A stretch of DNA of 64,000 bases from DT-110 sp030148525 (GCA_965227445.1 OZ245751.1:1674001-1738000); one strand, 5' to 3'. Shown: positions 44,356 to 52,923, counted from the first letter of the stretch. A program made the numbers and translations. Notes: generated by a model not told the origin, from the letters alone.

Positions 44356-45009
44356 TCAGGCGGGAAAATCCACCAGATTGTGTTTAATCGCGAAAACGAC
44401 CAGGCCGGCCATGGATTTCACACCCGTTTTGCGCAGAATATTCTGTTTGTGTGCATCCACGGTGCGTGGACTGATAAACAACGCATCGGCTATTTCGCGA
44501 TTGGAGTAATCTTTGGCGATCAGAGCCAGTACTTCGAGTTCCCGAGCGGTCAGGTTCTCGGGATCCGGGGCTGACCTTTTGGTCATGTATTGCATGACTT
44601 GTTCCGTAACTTCGAGGCTGAAATAGGTATCTCCCTGGTAAACAGTCTGGATAGCTCGTAGTAATTCTTGTTTGTTACAATCCTTTAAAAGGTAGCCTCG
44701 GGCCCCCATTTTGAGCATTTGTTTGATGTGTACATTTTGCTTCATCATCGACAGGGCAATTACCTGGATGCCGGGGTAGTCGTTGTTCAGGATCTCCATT
44801 GTTTTGATGCCGTTCATCTCCGGCATATTAACATCCATGAGCACTATATCGGGCGATGGCAACTCACTGGATAGCTGGCGGAGTAAATCTCGTCCGTTAA
44901 CGGCTTCCCCGGTTATATCAATACTATCTGACAGATCAGTCAGAATTGCCTTAAAGCCCTCGCGGACTAATTGATGATCATCGACAATGAATACGCTTAT
45001 TTTAGACAT
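44356..45009 (-). CDS. NarL/FixJ-type response regulator
   Basis: 217 residues. Receiver domain at 1-120 with Asp10, Asp11, phospho-acceptor Asp59 (IVLMDVNMPEMNG) and Lys109 (YLLKD). LuxR-type helix-turn-helix at about 150-212 (LTARELEVLALIAKDYSNREIADALFISPRTVDAHKQNILRKTG). It binds DNA when phosphorylated. The partner is the histidine kinase encoded 8 bases upstream, which has the HisKA_3 domain that normally pairs with NarL-type regulators. Last gene of the binding protein - kinase - regulator operon. Confidence 0.95.
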   Translation of the reverse strand: MSKISVFIVDDHQLVREGFKAILTDLSDSIDITGEAVNGRDLLRQLSSELPSPDIVLMDVNMPEMNGIKTMEILNNDYPGIQVIALSMMKQNVHIKQMLKMGARGYLLKDCNKQELLRAIQTVYQGDTYFSLEVTEQVMQYMTKRSAPDPENLTARELEVLALIAKDYSNREIADALFISPRTVDAHKQNILRKTGVKSMAGLVVFAIKHNLVDFPA

Positions 45010-45017
45010 ATGACAAC

Positions 45018-46382
45018 CTATTTTGTGGGTACGAGCACCTCGACGATTGTACCTTGTTCATCAGACGAAATGTCGAGCTTCGCATGAATTCGGGTGGCAC
45101 GGTTATACATGGTACGTAACCCGATTCCAAAGGGTTTCTCTTCGCCTGAAAACCCTACACCGTCATCTATAACGCGGACAGTCAAGGCAGAATTCCCAAA
45201 GTGCAGATCTACCTGCAAATTAGAAGCATGTGCATGCTTTACAGTGTTGGAAACTGCTTCCTGGATGATGCGAAATACATTCAGTTCTTTTTCGTCGTTC
45301 AGTCGGACATCGTTATTATACATCAATTCGGTGCGGATTTCGTTCGCGCTTTCTATTTCCGAGAGTAACTCCTGAACGGACAGAACAATGCCAAAGTCTT
45401 TGATGGAAGCGGGCATAATCCGGTGGGTCAGATAACGAAGGTCCTCGGTAGCCTGCTTCAGCAACTTTTGTGCTTTCTGGAATCGCTGATGATCTTGAAT
45501 ATCAGGTGTTTCCAGGGCAAGATTATTCAACTGCATTTTTGCCATCCCCAACAGCTGGGTAATATTGTCGTGTAATTCCGAGGCTACCCAGGCGCGTTCA
45601 CGGTCTGCTGCCATTTCCAGTTTTGCCCGATTATCCATTAATTCCAGGTTGACCTGATAAATGCGTTGCAACAGATTGTGAAAATTTTGCAATATGTGGT
45701 TGAACTCCCGGAAGCGAAACGGTTCGGAATGATCGGGGGGCAGATAACTTTCGGTCAATGGGGGCGTCAGGTTTATTTTTTGCGCAAGCGACTTAAAAGA
45801 GTCAGAAAACTGAAAGAAAAACCATAATACAATGACGACAAACAGGGAAATACATACGATTATCAGACCAATTAGTACTATTTGGGTTTTCTGAAGAATG
45901 CCTTCCTGGCGTTGTGACACCTGTTGGGAGTACCGAATGGATCTGGACAAAATTCGCCGGATGGCAATATCATTCCGATTCCTGATGAATTGCTCTTTCC
46001 GGACTCTGATCCCGAGCTGTTCTGCGGAAAGAGCAGACAATGGCGGACCGGATTCAATGCTGTGTAGTTCATTGATTAACAAATGCAGAAGTGCCAGGTC
46101 ATCTTTAATCTGGCGGTACAGTTCGGGATGATCCGCCAGGGACTCGGAAAGGGCCTCAAACCGCCTTTGCCAGACCTGAAAGAGTCGAATGTTTTTTCGA
46201 TCTTCAAATTCGTCGACAATGAATAACAGGGAGGATATCTCCTGTACCACATTGTCGGCAATTCGTCCGCTTTCTAAGAGCCGGGCAGCCCGTTGCCCAT
46301 ACAGGATTTGAATGGTGATAATCAGGCATAACAGAACCACACCAAGCCAGACAAACTGTAATATTTTTGCCCTTATTGACAT
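45018..46382 (-). CDS. NarX-type sensor histidine kinase
   Basis: 454 residues. Membrane helices at about 10-28 and 168-190 enclose a ~140-residue helical periplasmic sensor. A short HAMP-like/coiled-coil linker leads to a HisKA_3 domain (ERAWVASELHDNITQLLGM, His271) and an HATPase domain with N-box IIQEAVSNTVKHAH (372-385), G1 DDGVGF (406-411) and G2 FGIGLRTM (418-425). All catalytic parts are present. Its start overlaps the end of the binding-protein gene by 10 bases, so translation is coupled. It should phosphorylate the NarL-type regulator next door, with the lipoprotein as likely ligand-sensing input. Confidence 0.93.
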   Translation of the reverse strand: MSIRAKILQFVWLGVVLLCLIITIQILYGQRAARLLESGRIADNVVQEISSLLFIVDEFEDRKNIRLFQVWQRRFEALSESLADHPELYRQIKDDLALLHLLINELHSIESGPPLSALSAEQLGIRVRKEQFIRNRNDIAIRRILSRSIRYSQQVSQRQEGILQKTQIVLIGLIIVCISLFVVIVLWFFFQFSDSFKSLAQKINLTPPLTESYLPPDHSEPFRFREFNHILQNFHNLLQRIYQVNLELMDNRAKLEMAADRERAWVASELHDNITQLLGMAKMQLNNLALETPDIQDHQRFQKAQKLLKQATEDLRYLTHRIMPASIKDFGIVLSVQELLSEIESANEIRTELMYNNDVRLNDEKELNVFRIIQEAVSNTVKHAHASNLQVDLHFGNSALTVRVIDDGVGFSGEEKPFGIGLRTMYNRATRIHAKLDISSDEQGTIVEVLVPTK

Positions 46383-47407
46383 GCATTTAAGGTTGGTAAA
46401 AACACTTTTAAAGAATCAATAGAACACAAAGGGTCCGGGCAAATCAGTTCTGAAAAATTTGGTATATCGGTTTCCGAAACATAGTTCATGTCAATCAGCC
46501 ATTGTGCCTGGTTCTCGAGATCCAACACCAATTCTTCGTTCAAGGAAATATCCATTCGGTCAATCATTTCAGGTTGAATATCGCCGGCCTGGTAGGCTCC
46601 ACGGTCCAGTATATCCCGGTGGTTGCGAATCGCTGCTTCTTTTGATGCCTTAGCCTTTTCCAGTCCCTTATTAGTTGCCCTTAAAAATCCCCTGACTGCG
46701 GGGAGGTGGTCCTCGAGAAATGCACTGTCACATACGATCATCCAGGAAGAGGGGACCAAATGGTTTTTCCCTAACTCAATTATTAATGAATCCGGATATT
46801 GATCCCGCGTTTCTTTGACATAAGGATCCCAGGAAAACATGATATCGAGGGAGTCATTCAAAAATAAACGCTTTAATTCGGGGCCCTTAGCGTAGACAAC
46901 ATTCACATTGTTCCAGGAAATTTCGTGTAATGCCAGGTAGGAATACATGAAATACTCACCGCTTGTATGCCGGGTGACGCCAACGGTATGATTGCTCCAA
47001 TCGGTTCTGGGGTAGTGATCCAGTATCTTTCTTTGGGCAATTGAGGTGTGAAACTTACCGTGGTCGATAGCTCCGATAATTTTAAAGCCTGCTTCCTGAA
47101 AGCTATGAAGCGCCACCGGAGTGGACATGGTACAAACAATATCTGAATGTCCGTTCAGGAGTGATTCCAGGGCGGAACGACCATCCGGAAACAATTGTAA
47201 GTCCACCGCAACGCCCTCTGCTTTATAGAGGCCGTTTGCAAGGGCATTGTGAACCGGGATTTCCGCGTGGATGGGACTCGAGCCGTACCGGACAACGGTC
47301 GAAACCATAGGGCTTTCGCGACAGCCTGATAGCCAGAGAACTCCGCTCACAGTCAGAGTAACAAATACCAAAATATGGTTCACACCATTTGCGTGTCCCT
47401 TCATCAC
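46373..47407 (-). CDS. NMT1/SsuA-like substrate-binding lipoprotein, first gene of a signalling operon
   Basis: 344 residues. Lipoprotein signal with the lipobox cysteine at about residue 29 (LWLSGC). The body is a type II periplasmic binding fold of the NMT1/THI5/SsuA group: VRYGSSPIHAEIPVHNALANGLY, a VAVDLQLFPDGRSALESLLNG strand-helix, DIVCTMSTPVALHSF, HTVGVTRHTSGEYFM and DIMFSWDPYV. In ABC importers such proteins bind nitrate, sulfonates, bicarbonate or pyrimidines. No permease or ATPase gene is here; instead the gene overlaps a histidine kinase gene. The likely role is ligand sensing for that kinase. Met1 and Met2 are both possible starts. Confidence 0.88.
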   Translation of the reverse strand: MMKGHANGVNHILVFVTLTVSGVLWLSGCRESPMVSTVVRYGSSPIHAEIPVHNALANGLYKAEGVAVDLQLFPDGRSALESLLNGHSDIVCTMSTPVALHSFQEAGFKIIGAIDHGKFHTSIAQRKILDHYPRTDWSNHTVGVTRHTSGEYFMYSYLALHEISWNNVNVVYAKGPELKRLFLNDSLDIMFSWDPYVKETRDQYPDSLIIELGKNHLVPSSWMIVCDSAFLEDHLPAVRGFLRATNKGLEKAKASKEAAIRNHRDILDRGAYQAGDIQPEMIDRMDISLNEELVLDLENQAQWLIDMNYVSETDIPNFSELICPDPLCSIDSLKVFLPTLNACQ

Positions 47408-47709
47408 AACTCAATCTTTATGCCTGGAGCCATCCCCTTCGGAATGCAGCCACAACAAATTCAAAAACAACTGGTTCATAACTGCCAACCAGACAGAAAG
47501 ACACCTGTATAATGGGTGATTTGGAAAATGCGCTCAAATCATCTTGTTGGGTTGCCAGAATAGCTGACAGTCGTACGGATCCGGTTGATTGATCACGTAC
47601 TATTGGGTATAGGTGTTTGGGTTAGTTTGGTATGGCGAATTAATGGCAGGATAAAAGGCCTTGGGCGTACTGAAATCCAAGTAAAAAATCAGGTTATCCT
47701 AATTTGGCG

Positions 47710-47717
47710 CAAAGGTA
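47710..47717 (-). promoter_or_regulatory. Possible promoter of the signalling operon, with a long leader
   Basis: Minus strand TACCTTTG followed by CGCC fits the TAnnTTTG -7 box. It lies 303 bases upstream of the binding-protein start, and the interval 47408-47709 holds no gene, so the leader would be unusually long. No clear -33 box. Confidence 0.4.
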
Positions 47718-47770
47718 GTCTTTTATTTAGAAAGATTCTAATGATATTTGTCACCTTGCTTATCGGGCAG

Positions 47771-48703
47771 TTAATGGTGCACATCCACTTCCCGGTATGC
47801 CTGGATCACACGTTGTTCTCCAGCCTCACCATCCAGGGAGTTGCCATGTTCCATACCCAAGATCCCGTCGAATCCCCGTCCGTGAATGTACTTGAACACA
47901 TTGGCGTAGTTGATTTCGCCGGTGGTGGGTTCGTTGCGGCCGGGATTGTCGCCGATCTGGAAATAAGCGATCTCGTCCCAGGAAGCTTCGATATTCGGGA
48001 TCAGGTTGCCCTCGGTGATTTGCTGGTGGTAAATGTCGAACAGGATCTTGCAGGCGGGGCTGTCCACGGCCCGGCATATCTCATAAGCCTGGGCCGATTT
48101 GGTGAGGAAGAGACCCGGGTGGTTCCGGAAGTTGAGGGGTTCCAGCACCATGGTCAGGTCGTGTGGTTCCAGAATGGCACTGGCCTGCTTAAGGGATTCG
48201 ATCACGTTGGCCGTTTGGTAGCCCATATCCTGGCGCAGGTCCAGGTGCCCGGGAACAACGGTCATCCATTTGGCGTTCACCCGCCTGGCAACCTCGACCG
48301 ACTCTTTGATCTGACTGAGAAATTCCTCGCGCCAGTCCTGCCTGCCACTCGCCAGGTTGGGCTCCTGCCAATAGATCTGGTGGGCTACGAAGACCCCCAT
48401 GTCAAGGCCTCGATCCGCCATTACAGCGGCCATCTTCTCCTGCATATCCACCGTTCGGCTTTTCATTCCGTTATCCTCGAAAGCCCGGAAACCCTGGTCG
48501 GCCATGAAGTGTAATTGATCCAGCGGATCGTCTCCGGCCAGATGGCGAAACATCCCCAGGTGGGGTGCGAACTTAAGACTAAAGGGGTCGGCCGGGACCG
48601 ATAATGGTGTCTTTGTGGCTTTACCTTTGCCGAACAGTGAATGGCCTACCGACAGGGAGCCGGCGGTGAGGATGGATTTAGCAAAAAAGTCTCTGCGCTT
48701 CAT
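47771..48703 (-). CDS. Tat-exported sugar phosphate isomerase/epimerase-like protein
   Basis: 310 residues. The N-terminus MKRRDFFAKSILTAGSLSVG is a twin-arginine signal, so the protein is exported folded. The rest is an AP-endonuclease-2-like TIM barrel of the hydroxypyruvate isomerase type, with metal-ligand strands MVLEPLNFR (Glu), ILFDIYHQQI (Asp, His), YFQIGDNPGRNEPTTGEINY and ILGMEHG (Glu). Together with the exported Gfo/Idh/MocA enzyme encoded 1.2 kb away it may act on sugars or cyclitols in the periplasm. The substrate is not known. Confidence 0.82.
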   Translation of the reverse strand: MKRRDFFAKSILTAGSLSVGHSLFGKGKATKTPLSVPADPFSLKFAPHLGMFRHLAGDDPLDQLHFMADQGFRAFEDNGMKSRTVDMQEKMAAVMADRGLDMGVFVAHQIYWQEPNLASGRQDWREEFLSQIKESVEVARRVNAKWMTVVPGHLDLRQDMGYQTANVIESLKQASAILEPHDLTMVLEPLNFRNHPGLFLTKSAQAYEICRAVDSPACKILFDIYHQQITEGNLIPNIEASWDEIAYFQIGDNPGRNEPTTGEINYANVFKYIHGRGFDGILGMEHGNSLDGEAGEQRVIQAYREVDVHH

Positions 48704-48712
48704 GATCTCAGG

Positions 48713-49642
48713 TTAACGGGTCAGCAAATCCAGCGTTTGCGCCCAGGGTTTGGAAAGAATACGTTGTATGTCTTTTTCAGACAAGATACTAAAAGCGGAG
48801 GCCCAGGCATCCGCCAGTGTAGCCGATGGTGCCCGCACGGTTACCAGTCGTTGGTGTTGCACCCCGTAACCGGTCCGCGGGTCGATCAGGTGACTGTAGC
48901 GCTTACCCTCGTGTTCCAGGTAGCGGTAGGTATCGCCGGAGGTGGCTACTGCCTCCCGCTCGATCATCAGGATGGACCCTTGCGGCGTTTGCACCCGCCA
49001 GCCCCGGTTCCCGGGTGGTGCCTGACCGGCAAGTAGGTCGCCACCGCCGTCGAGCAGGTATACTGTCAGGCCCTGCTGTTCCAGTTCCCGGGCCATTTCA
49101 TCCAGAGCATAGCCTTTGCCGATGCCTCCCAGGTCGAGCTCCATGCCGGTGCGCAGTAGCTTGCCCCGGTAGCCACGCCGCTTTAACTTTATCCAGCCTC
49201 CGTTTACGCGTTTTTTGGCTTCCGCCAAAAGAAGATCCCCGGGAAACTCCTGCCGGCGAAAGGCCCGCCGCCACAGACGACTCAGGGGGCCTATACTTAC
49301 GTCAAAGGCACCGCCCGATCTGCGGTATACTTCTTGGGCCGTCCGTATTACCCGCCAAAGATCAGGAGGCAGTTCGTGCCAGTCACCATCTCCGGCAGTA
49401 GCGTCAAAAGCGTTCAGGGTACTCCCCGGCACGTAATCACTCAACTGCTGATTGAGGTCGTCGAGCCGATCGAAGGCCCGCCTGGATGCTCCCTCAGCTA
49501 CCTGTTCGTCTGGTGCATACACCGTAATGCTAAACATTGTCCCCATTTGCGGATGCTCGAACCGGAAACGCCGTAGTTCCTGGCCCCAACACAGATGGGG
49601 CAGTACGAGCAGGAACCACAGGTAGTTGAGGGCGTAGTTCAT
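48713..49642 (-). CDS. apbE: FAD:protein FMN transferase (ApbE)
   Basis: 309 residues with a cleavable signal peptide (LNYLWFLLVLPHLCWG) rather than a lipobox. It covalently attaches FMN from FAD to a threonine in target flavoproteins, in the periplasm. Marks are HPQMGTMFSITVYA, GGAFDVSIGPLSRLW, MELDLGGIGKGYALD, LLDGGGDL, VATSGDTYRY, HLIDPRTGYG and the terminal DAWASAFSIL where the family has D-A-x-(S/T). It starts 9 bases before the isomerase gene in the same direction, an operon. No flavinylation target is obvious among the neighbours. Confidence 0.92.
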   Translation of the reverse strand: MNYALNYLWFLLVLPHLCWGQELRRFRFEHPQMGTMFSITVYAPDEQVAEGASRRAFDRLDDLNQQLSDYVPGSTLNAFDATAGDGDWHELPPDLWRVIRTAQEVYRRSGGAFDVSIGPLSRLWRRAFRRQEFPGDLLLAEAKKRVNGGWIKLKRRGYRGKLLRTGMELDLGGIGKGYALDEMARELEQQGLTVYLLDGGGDLLAGQAPPGNRGWRVQTPQGSILMIEREAVATSGDTYRYLEHEGKRYSHLIDPRTGYGVQHQRLVTVRAPSATLADAWASAFSILSEKDIQRILSKPWAQTLDLLTR

Positions 49643-49681
49643 TTAAAGTGTTGACAATAATTTTTAAGGTACAAGAAAGAC

Positions 49682-49770
49682 GAAGTACGGTGGACGGCTC
49701 ACGATGGACGGCTCACGATGGACGGCTCACGATGGACGGCTCACGATGGACGGCTCACGATTTACGGCTT
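49682..49770. repeat. 14-bp (2 x 7) repeat GACGGCTCACGATG
   Basis: About five copies of GACGGCTCACGATG, i.e. alternating heptamers, closing with TTTACGG and CTTACGA words. Upstream of apbE on the minus strand. No gene. Confidence 0.92.
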
Positions 49771-49860
49771 ACGAGGCGTAACTGCGGTGAATTTGCTCAA
49801 GAAAGCAGACAAGTTTTTAGTTCTTCCATTTGCCAATACCCGAGTGAAACAAAAACTTAA

Positions 49861-49956
49861 CCGTGAACCGTGAACCGTGAACCGTGAACCGTGAACCGTG
49901 AACCGTGAACCGTGAACCGTGAACCGTGAACCGTGAACCGTGAACCGTGAACCGTG
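49861..49956. repeat. 13.7 perfect copies of CCGTGAA abutting a stop codon
   Basis: Thirteen identical CCGTGAA units (91 bases) plus CCGTG. The next base, 49957, is the first base of the stop codon of the minus-strand oxidoreductase gene. Perfect identity suggests recent expansion. Confidence 0.97.
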
Positions 49957-51300
49957 TCAAACCACTTTCGTGATCCCTGGGGTCGGTACCGGATACTGAC
50001 CGTTTTCATCGGGCAGTACTTTGGGCATGGCATCCCAGGCATAGCGATCGGGCATGAGGTCGACCTCGGAGTTCAGGGCTTCTTCCCAGGTTACGATCTG
50101 CCCCGAATAGGTGGCCATGCGGCCCATGATGGCCGTCAGGGTGCTTTGGGCTCCGTGTTCGGCGTCAGCGAATTGGTAATCCCCTTTGGCTATTGCCTCA
50201 AACAGCACATCGTGCTCCACCTGATAGGGGTTTGGGTCGTTTTTATCGTTATACTTCATTATGGGGTAGCCACTGGGCGTAAGCAGGGTGCCGGGTTTGG
50301 GCGCCGAACCGTTTGTACCCTGGAATGACTCGGTTACCCGGTTGGCGACGCCTTGCCAATGGCGGCATTGGCTGTACATTTTGCTGCCGTCGGCATAATC
50401 GTACTCCACAAAATGGTGGTCGAAGATCTCACCCGTATCGGGCCCGGTGCGCATACGACGGCCACCCATGCCGTAGGCGTGGGTGGGGTACGCATCCTTC
50501 ACCCAGTTGCTCACATCGATATTGTGGATGTGTTGTTCATTGATATGGTCACCACACAGCCAGTTGAAGTAATACCAATTGCGCATCTGGTATTCCATTT
50601 CGGTTTGCCCCTCTTCGCGGGGGCGCGTCCAGACGCCACCGCTGTTCCAGTATACGTGGGACGTTACAATGTCGCCGATCACGCCTTCGCGCATGCGCTC
50701 CACCCACTCGGTGTAGATGGTCTGGTAGCGGCGTTGTAGTCCGACGACGACATTTAATTTTTGCTCCTTTGCTTTTTTGGCTGCCGCCAAAACTTTGCGG
50801 ACGCCGGGGGCATCGACGGCCATGGGCTTTTCGGTGAAGATGTGTTTGCCGGCACTGACTGCTGCCTCAAAATGCATGGGCCGGAAGCCCGGAGGTGTGG
50901 TCAGGATGACCACATCTACCAGCGGTAATACCTTCTTGTACGCCTCAAAGCCCACAAATTTATGTGCCTCGTCGACCATTAGCCGGGCCGACATGGATTG
51001 TTGTTCTCCCTGATTGTCGGTGTAGGTCTGGTCGGTCAGGTAGTCGTAGCATTTGTCGAGGCGATCGCGAAAGGCATCGGCCATGGCCACTAATTTGACG
51101 TTTTGGGCGGTGGAGAGCGCCTGGGTGGCAGCTCCCGTGCCGCGTCCGCCACAGCCAATGAGGCCCACTTTGATGGTGTCATCGGCCAGGCCTGCGTAGG
51201 CCTTGGCGTCGAGTGTGGAGGCCATCAGCACACCCCCGGCGGCCAGCGTCGATTGCTTTACGAAGGATCGGCGATCCATATGGGATAGTTGTTTTTTCAT
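49957..51300 (-). CDS. Tat-exported Gfo/Idh/MocA family oxidoreductase
   Basis: 447 residues. Twin-arginine signal around MDRRSFVKQSTLAAGGV (Met8 is an alternative start). Rossmann fold IKVGLIGCGGRGTGAATQAL, then HIFTEKPMAVDAPGVRKVL with the conserved EKP, then the alpha/beta domain with the GDIVTSHVYWNSGG strand and WYYFNWLCGDHINEQHIHNIDV, matching the exported Bacteroidota/Planctomycetes group. It should oxidise or reduce a sugar or inositol-like substrate with NAD(P) that is exported bound to the protein. A CCGTGAA array begins directly at its stop codon. Confidence 0.9.
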   Translation of the reverse strand: MKKQLSHMDRRSFVKQSTLAAGGVLMASTLDAKAYAGLADDTIKVGLIGCGGRGTGAATQALSTAQNVKLVAMADAFRDRLDKCYDYLTDQTYTDNQGEQQSMSARLMVDEAHKFVGFEAYKKVLPLVDVVILTTPPGFRPMHFEAAVSAGKHIFTEKPMAVDAPGVRKVLAAAKKAKEQKLNVVVGLQRRYQTIYTEWVERMREGVIGDIVTSHVYWNSGGVWTRPREEGQTEMEYQMRNWYYFNWLCGDHINEQHIHNIDVSNWVKDAYPTHAYGMGGRRMRTGPDTGEIFDHHFVEYDYADGSKMYSQCRHWQGVANRVTESFQGTNGSAPKPGTLLTPSGYPIMKYNDKNDPNPYQVEHDVLFEAIAKGDYQFADAEHGAQSTLTAIMGRMATYSGQIVTWEEALNSEVDLMPDRYAWDAMPKVLPDENGQYPVPTPGITKVV

Positions 51301-51312
51301 ACGGCTATATTT

Positions 51313-52224
51313 TTAGTCTATAATTACTTCCTGAAAATAGGCTTCTACGTCTGCACGGGTGAATGTGCCTATCGGTCGCACAATCCGGAAACCCACGAAA
51401 GGCGAATCGGGGTTCCACCAAATGCTTTTTGGGATCTGCGGGTCGCGGGCCTGCCATTTAGCCAGGGAAGGAGTGCGGTAGGAACAGCGGCAGGCATCGG
51501 CATCGTCGTCGTAGGCTCCGCCCTTTACTACCCGGTTGTATTTGCCCGTGATGGGAGCGTATACGTCCTGTGGGCTTTGGGGGTCAAAACCTTCGCGGTC
51601 TGGCAGGTAGGGATCGACCGTATATTCCGATACATTCCCGAGCATGTCGTATAAGCCCCAGGGATTGGGCTTTTTCTGTCCCACCTTATGGTATGCGTCG
51701 TCGGAATTGTCAAAGTACCAGGCTACTTCATCGAGTGATTGGGGCGGTTCTTGGCCGGCCCGACAGGCGTATTCCCATTCGGCCTCCGTTGGTAGGCGGT
51801 AGAATACCCCGGTTTTATCGTACAGCCACCGGCAATAGCGCAGGGCCGCCTGTTGGGTCATACTCACGGCCGGGTAACCGCCCCTGCTCCCCATACCGTA
51901 GGTGAAGTCGAGGTAGGGAGGGGAAGGGCGCGTCACGGCGTCTACCGAATAATCGTCAGCGGCGGCCTCCGGGCCGTCATAGGTTTTTTCCCGGAAGGGT
52001 AAATACTGATCGTAGGTAATCTCGTGGGCACTCATGAAAAAGGCAGGCATGTTGATAGGAGCTGTCTGCCCTTCCTCCTGGGCGCCCATGACGAAGCTTC
52101 CCCCGGGGATAGAGACCATCTCAATGGAAAAGTCGGTGCCCGGTATGGGCTGGGTATAGGATTCTTGCTGTCCGTGTAGCAAAGAGCTGACCAGGATGGC
52201 CAGTACTGGCAGGATATTTCGCAT
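51313..52224 (-). CDS. Exported SUMF1/formylglycine-generating-enzyme-like domain protein
   Basis: 303 residues from the ATG at 52224, which opens a signal peptide (NILPVLAILVSSLLHG); upstream in-frame sequence is repeat DNA. The FGE-sulfatase/SUMF1 fold is clear: MVSIPGGSFVMGA, AHEITYDQYLPF, YPAVSMTQQAALRYCRWLY, RLPTEAEWEYACRAG, NPWGLYDMLGNVSEYTVD, RVVKGGAYDDDADACRCSYR and the terminal FVGFRIVRPIG. Whether it makes formylglycine is doubtful, as no sulfatase is adjacent and many such exported proteins serve other roles. It ends 12 bases before the oxidoreductase gene starts, so probably one operon. Confidence 0.85.
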   Translation of the reverse strand: MRNILPVLAILVSSLLHGQQESYTQPIPGTDFSIEMVSIPGGSFVMGAQEEGQTAPINMPAFFMSAHEITYDQYLPFREKTYDGPEAAADDYSVDAVTRPSPPYLDFTYGMGSRGGYPAVSMTQQAALRYCRWLYDKTGVFYRLPTEAEWEYACRAGQEPPQSLDEVAWYFDNSDDAYHKVGQKKPNPWGLYDMLGNVSEYTVDPYLPDREGFDPQSPQDVYAPITGKYNRVVKGGAYDDDADACRCSYRTPSLAKWQARDPQIPKSIWWNPDSPFVGFRIVRPIGTFTRADVEAYFQEVIID

Positions 52225-52271
52225 AGGTGTTGGTTGGTACACCCTGGAATATAGGGAAAAAACAGGTAATA

Positions 52272-52306
52272 GGTTTGAGGTATGGGGTTTGAGGTTTGAG
52301 GTAGGT
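52272..52306. repeat. Five heptamers of the GGTTTGA type
   Basis: GGTTTGA, GGTATGG, GGTTTGA, GGTTTGA, GGTAGGT, in the short gap upstream of the SUMF1-domain gene. Confidence 0.85.
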
Positions 52307-52374
52307 ATTGCCGTTGGAAAATAGTGGTTGGCCATTCCAATCGATACAGTATGGAAAGACGTTTCGGCCAAACA

Positions 52375-52923
52375 CTATTTTCCAACAGTCTTAAGCCGGT
52401 CAGCGTACTTTTTACGAACCTTATTGACCTTAGGCGCCACTACAAAGGTGCAGTAGGGATTGCGGTTGCCTACCTTGGCGTAGTAGTCCTGGTGTTCCGC
52501 TTCGGCTGGATAAAAGGCTTCCAGTGGGGCCAGTTCAGTCATCACGGGGTCGTCGTAGATAGCGGCGGCCGTTTCATTCATTACCTTTTCGGCAATCGTC
52601 TTTTGCTCTTCGGAATGGTAGAAAATGACCGAGCGGTATTGAGGTCCCACATCATTTCCCTGACGGTTGAGCGTAGTCGGGTCGTGGGCTGTGAAGAATA
52701 TCTCCAACAATTCCTCGGTACTGATGCGCTCGGGATCGTAGTGGAACTGAACAACCTCTGCGTGTCCGGTAGTGCCGCTACAGACGGTGCGGTAATCAGC
52801 CGTTTCCTTGGTGCCACCAGCGTAACCGGAGACGGCTCGCTCCACGCCTTCGACCTGCTGCAGAGCTGCTTCAATACACCAAAAACAGCCTCCGCCGAGG
52901 GTGATGGATTCCATATTTTGCAT
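52375..52923 (-). CDS. msrA: Peptide methionine sulfoxide reductase A
   Basis: 182 residues. It repairs methionine-S-sulfoxide in proteins. The catalytic motif is GGGCFWCIEAAL with the nucleophilic cysteine, followed by GYAGG, TGHAEVVQFHYDP, FFTAHDPTTLNRQGNDVGPQYRS and AEAEHQDY. Additional cysteines at TVCSG and NPYC could serve recycling. The first ATG gives MQNMESITLGGGCFWC; the second ATG is also possible. No signal peptide, so cytosolic. Confidence 0.95.
   Translation of the reverse strand: MQNMESITLGGGCFWCIEAALQQVEGVERAVSGYAGGTKETADYRTVCSGTTGHAEVVQFHYDPERISTEELLEIFFTAHDPTTLNRQGNDVGPQYRSVIFYHSEEQKTIAEKVMNETAAAIYDDPVMTELAPLEAFYPAEAEHQDYYAKVGNRNPYCTFVVAPKVNKVRKKYADRLKTVGK

Noticed and set aside
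47585..48514. 309-codon plus-strand open frame
   Set aside because: Antisense to the Tat-exported isomerase gene; no domain.
49861..49956. CRISPR or iteron-type replication origin
   Set aside because: Pure 7-bp repeats with no spacers, no DnaA boxes or replication gene nearby.
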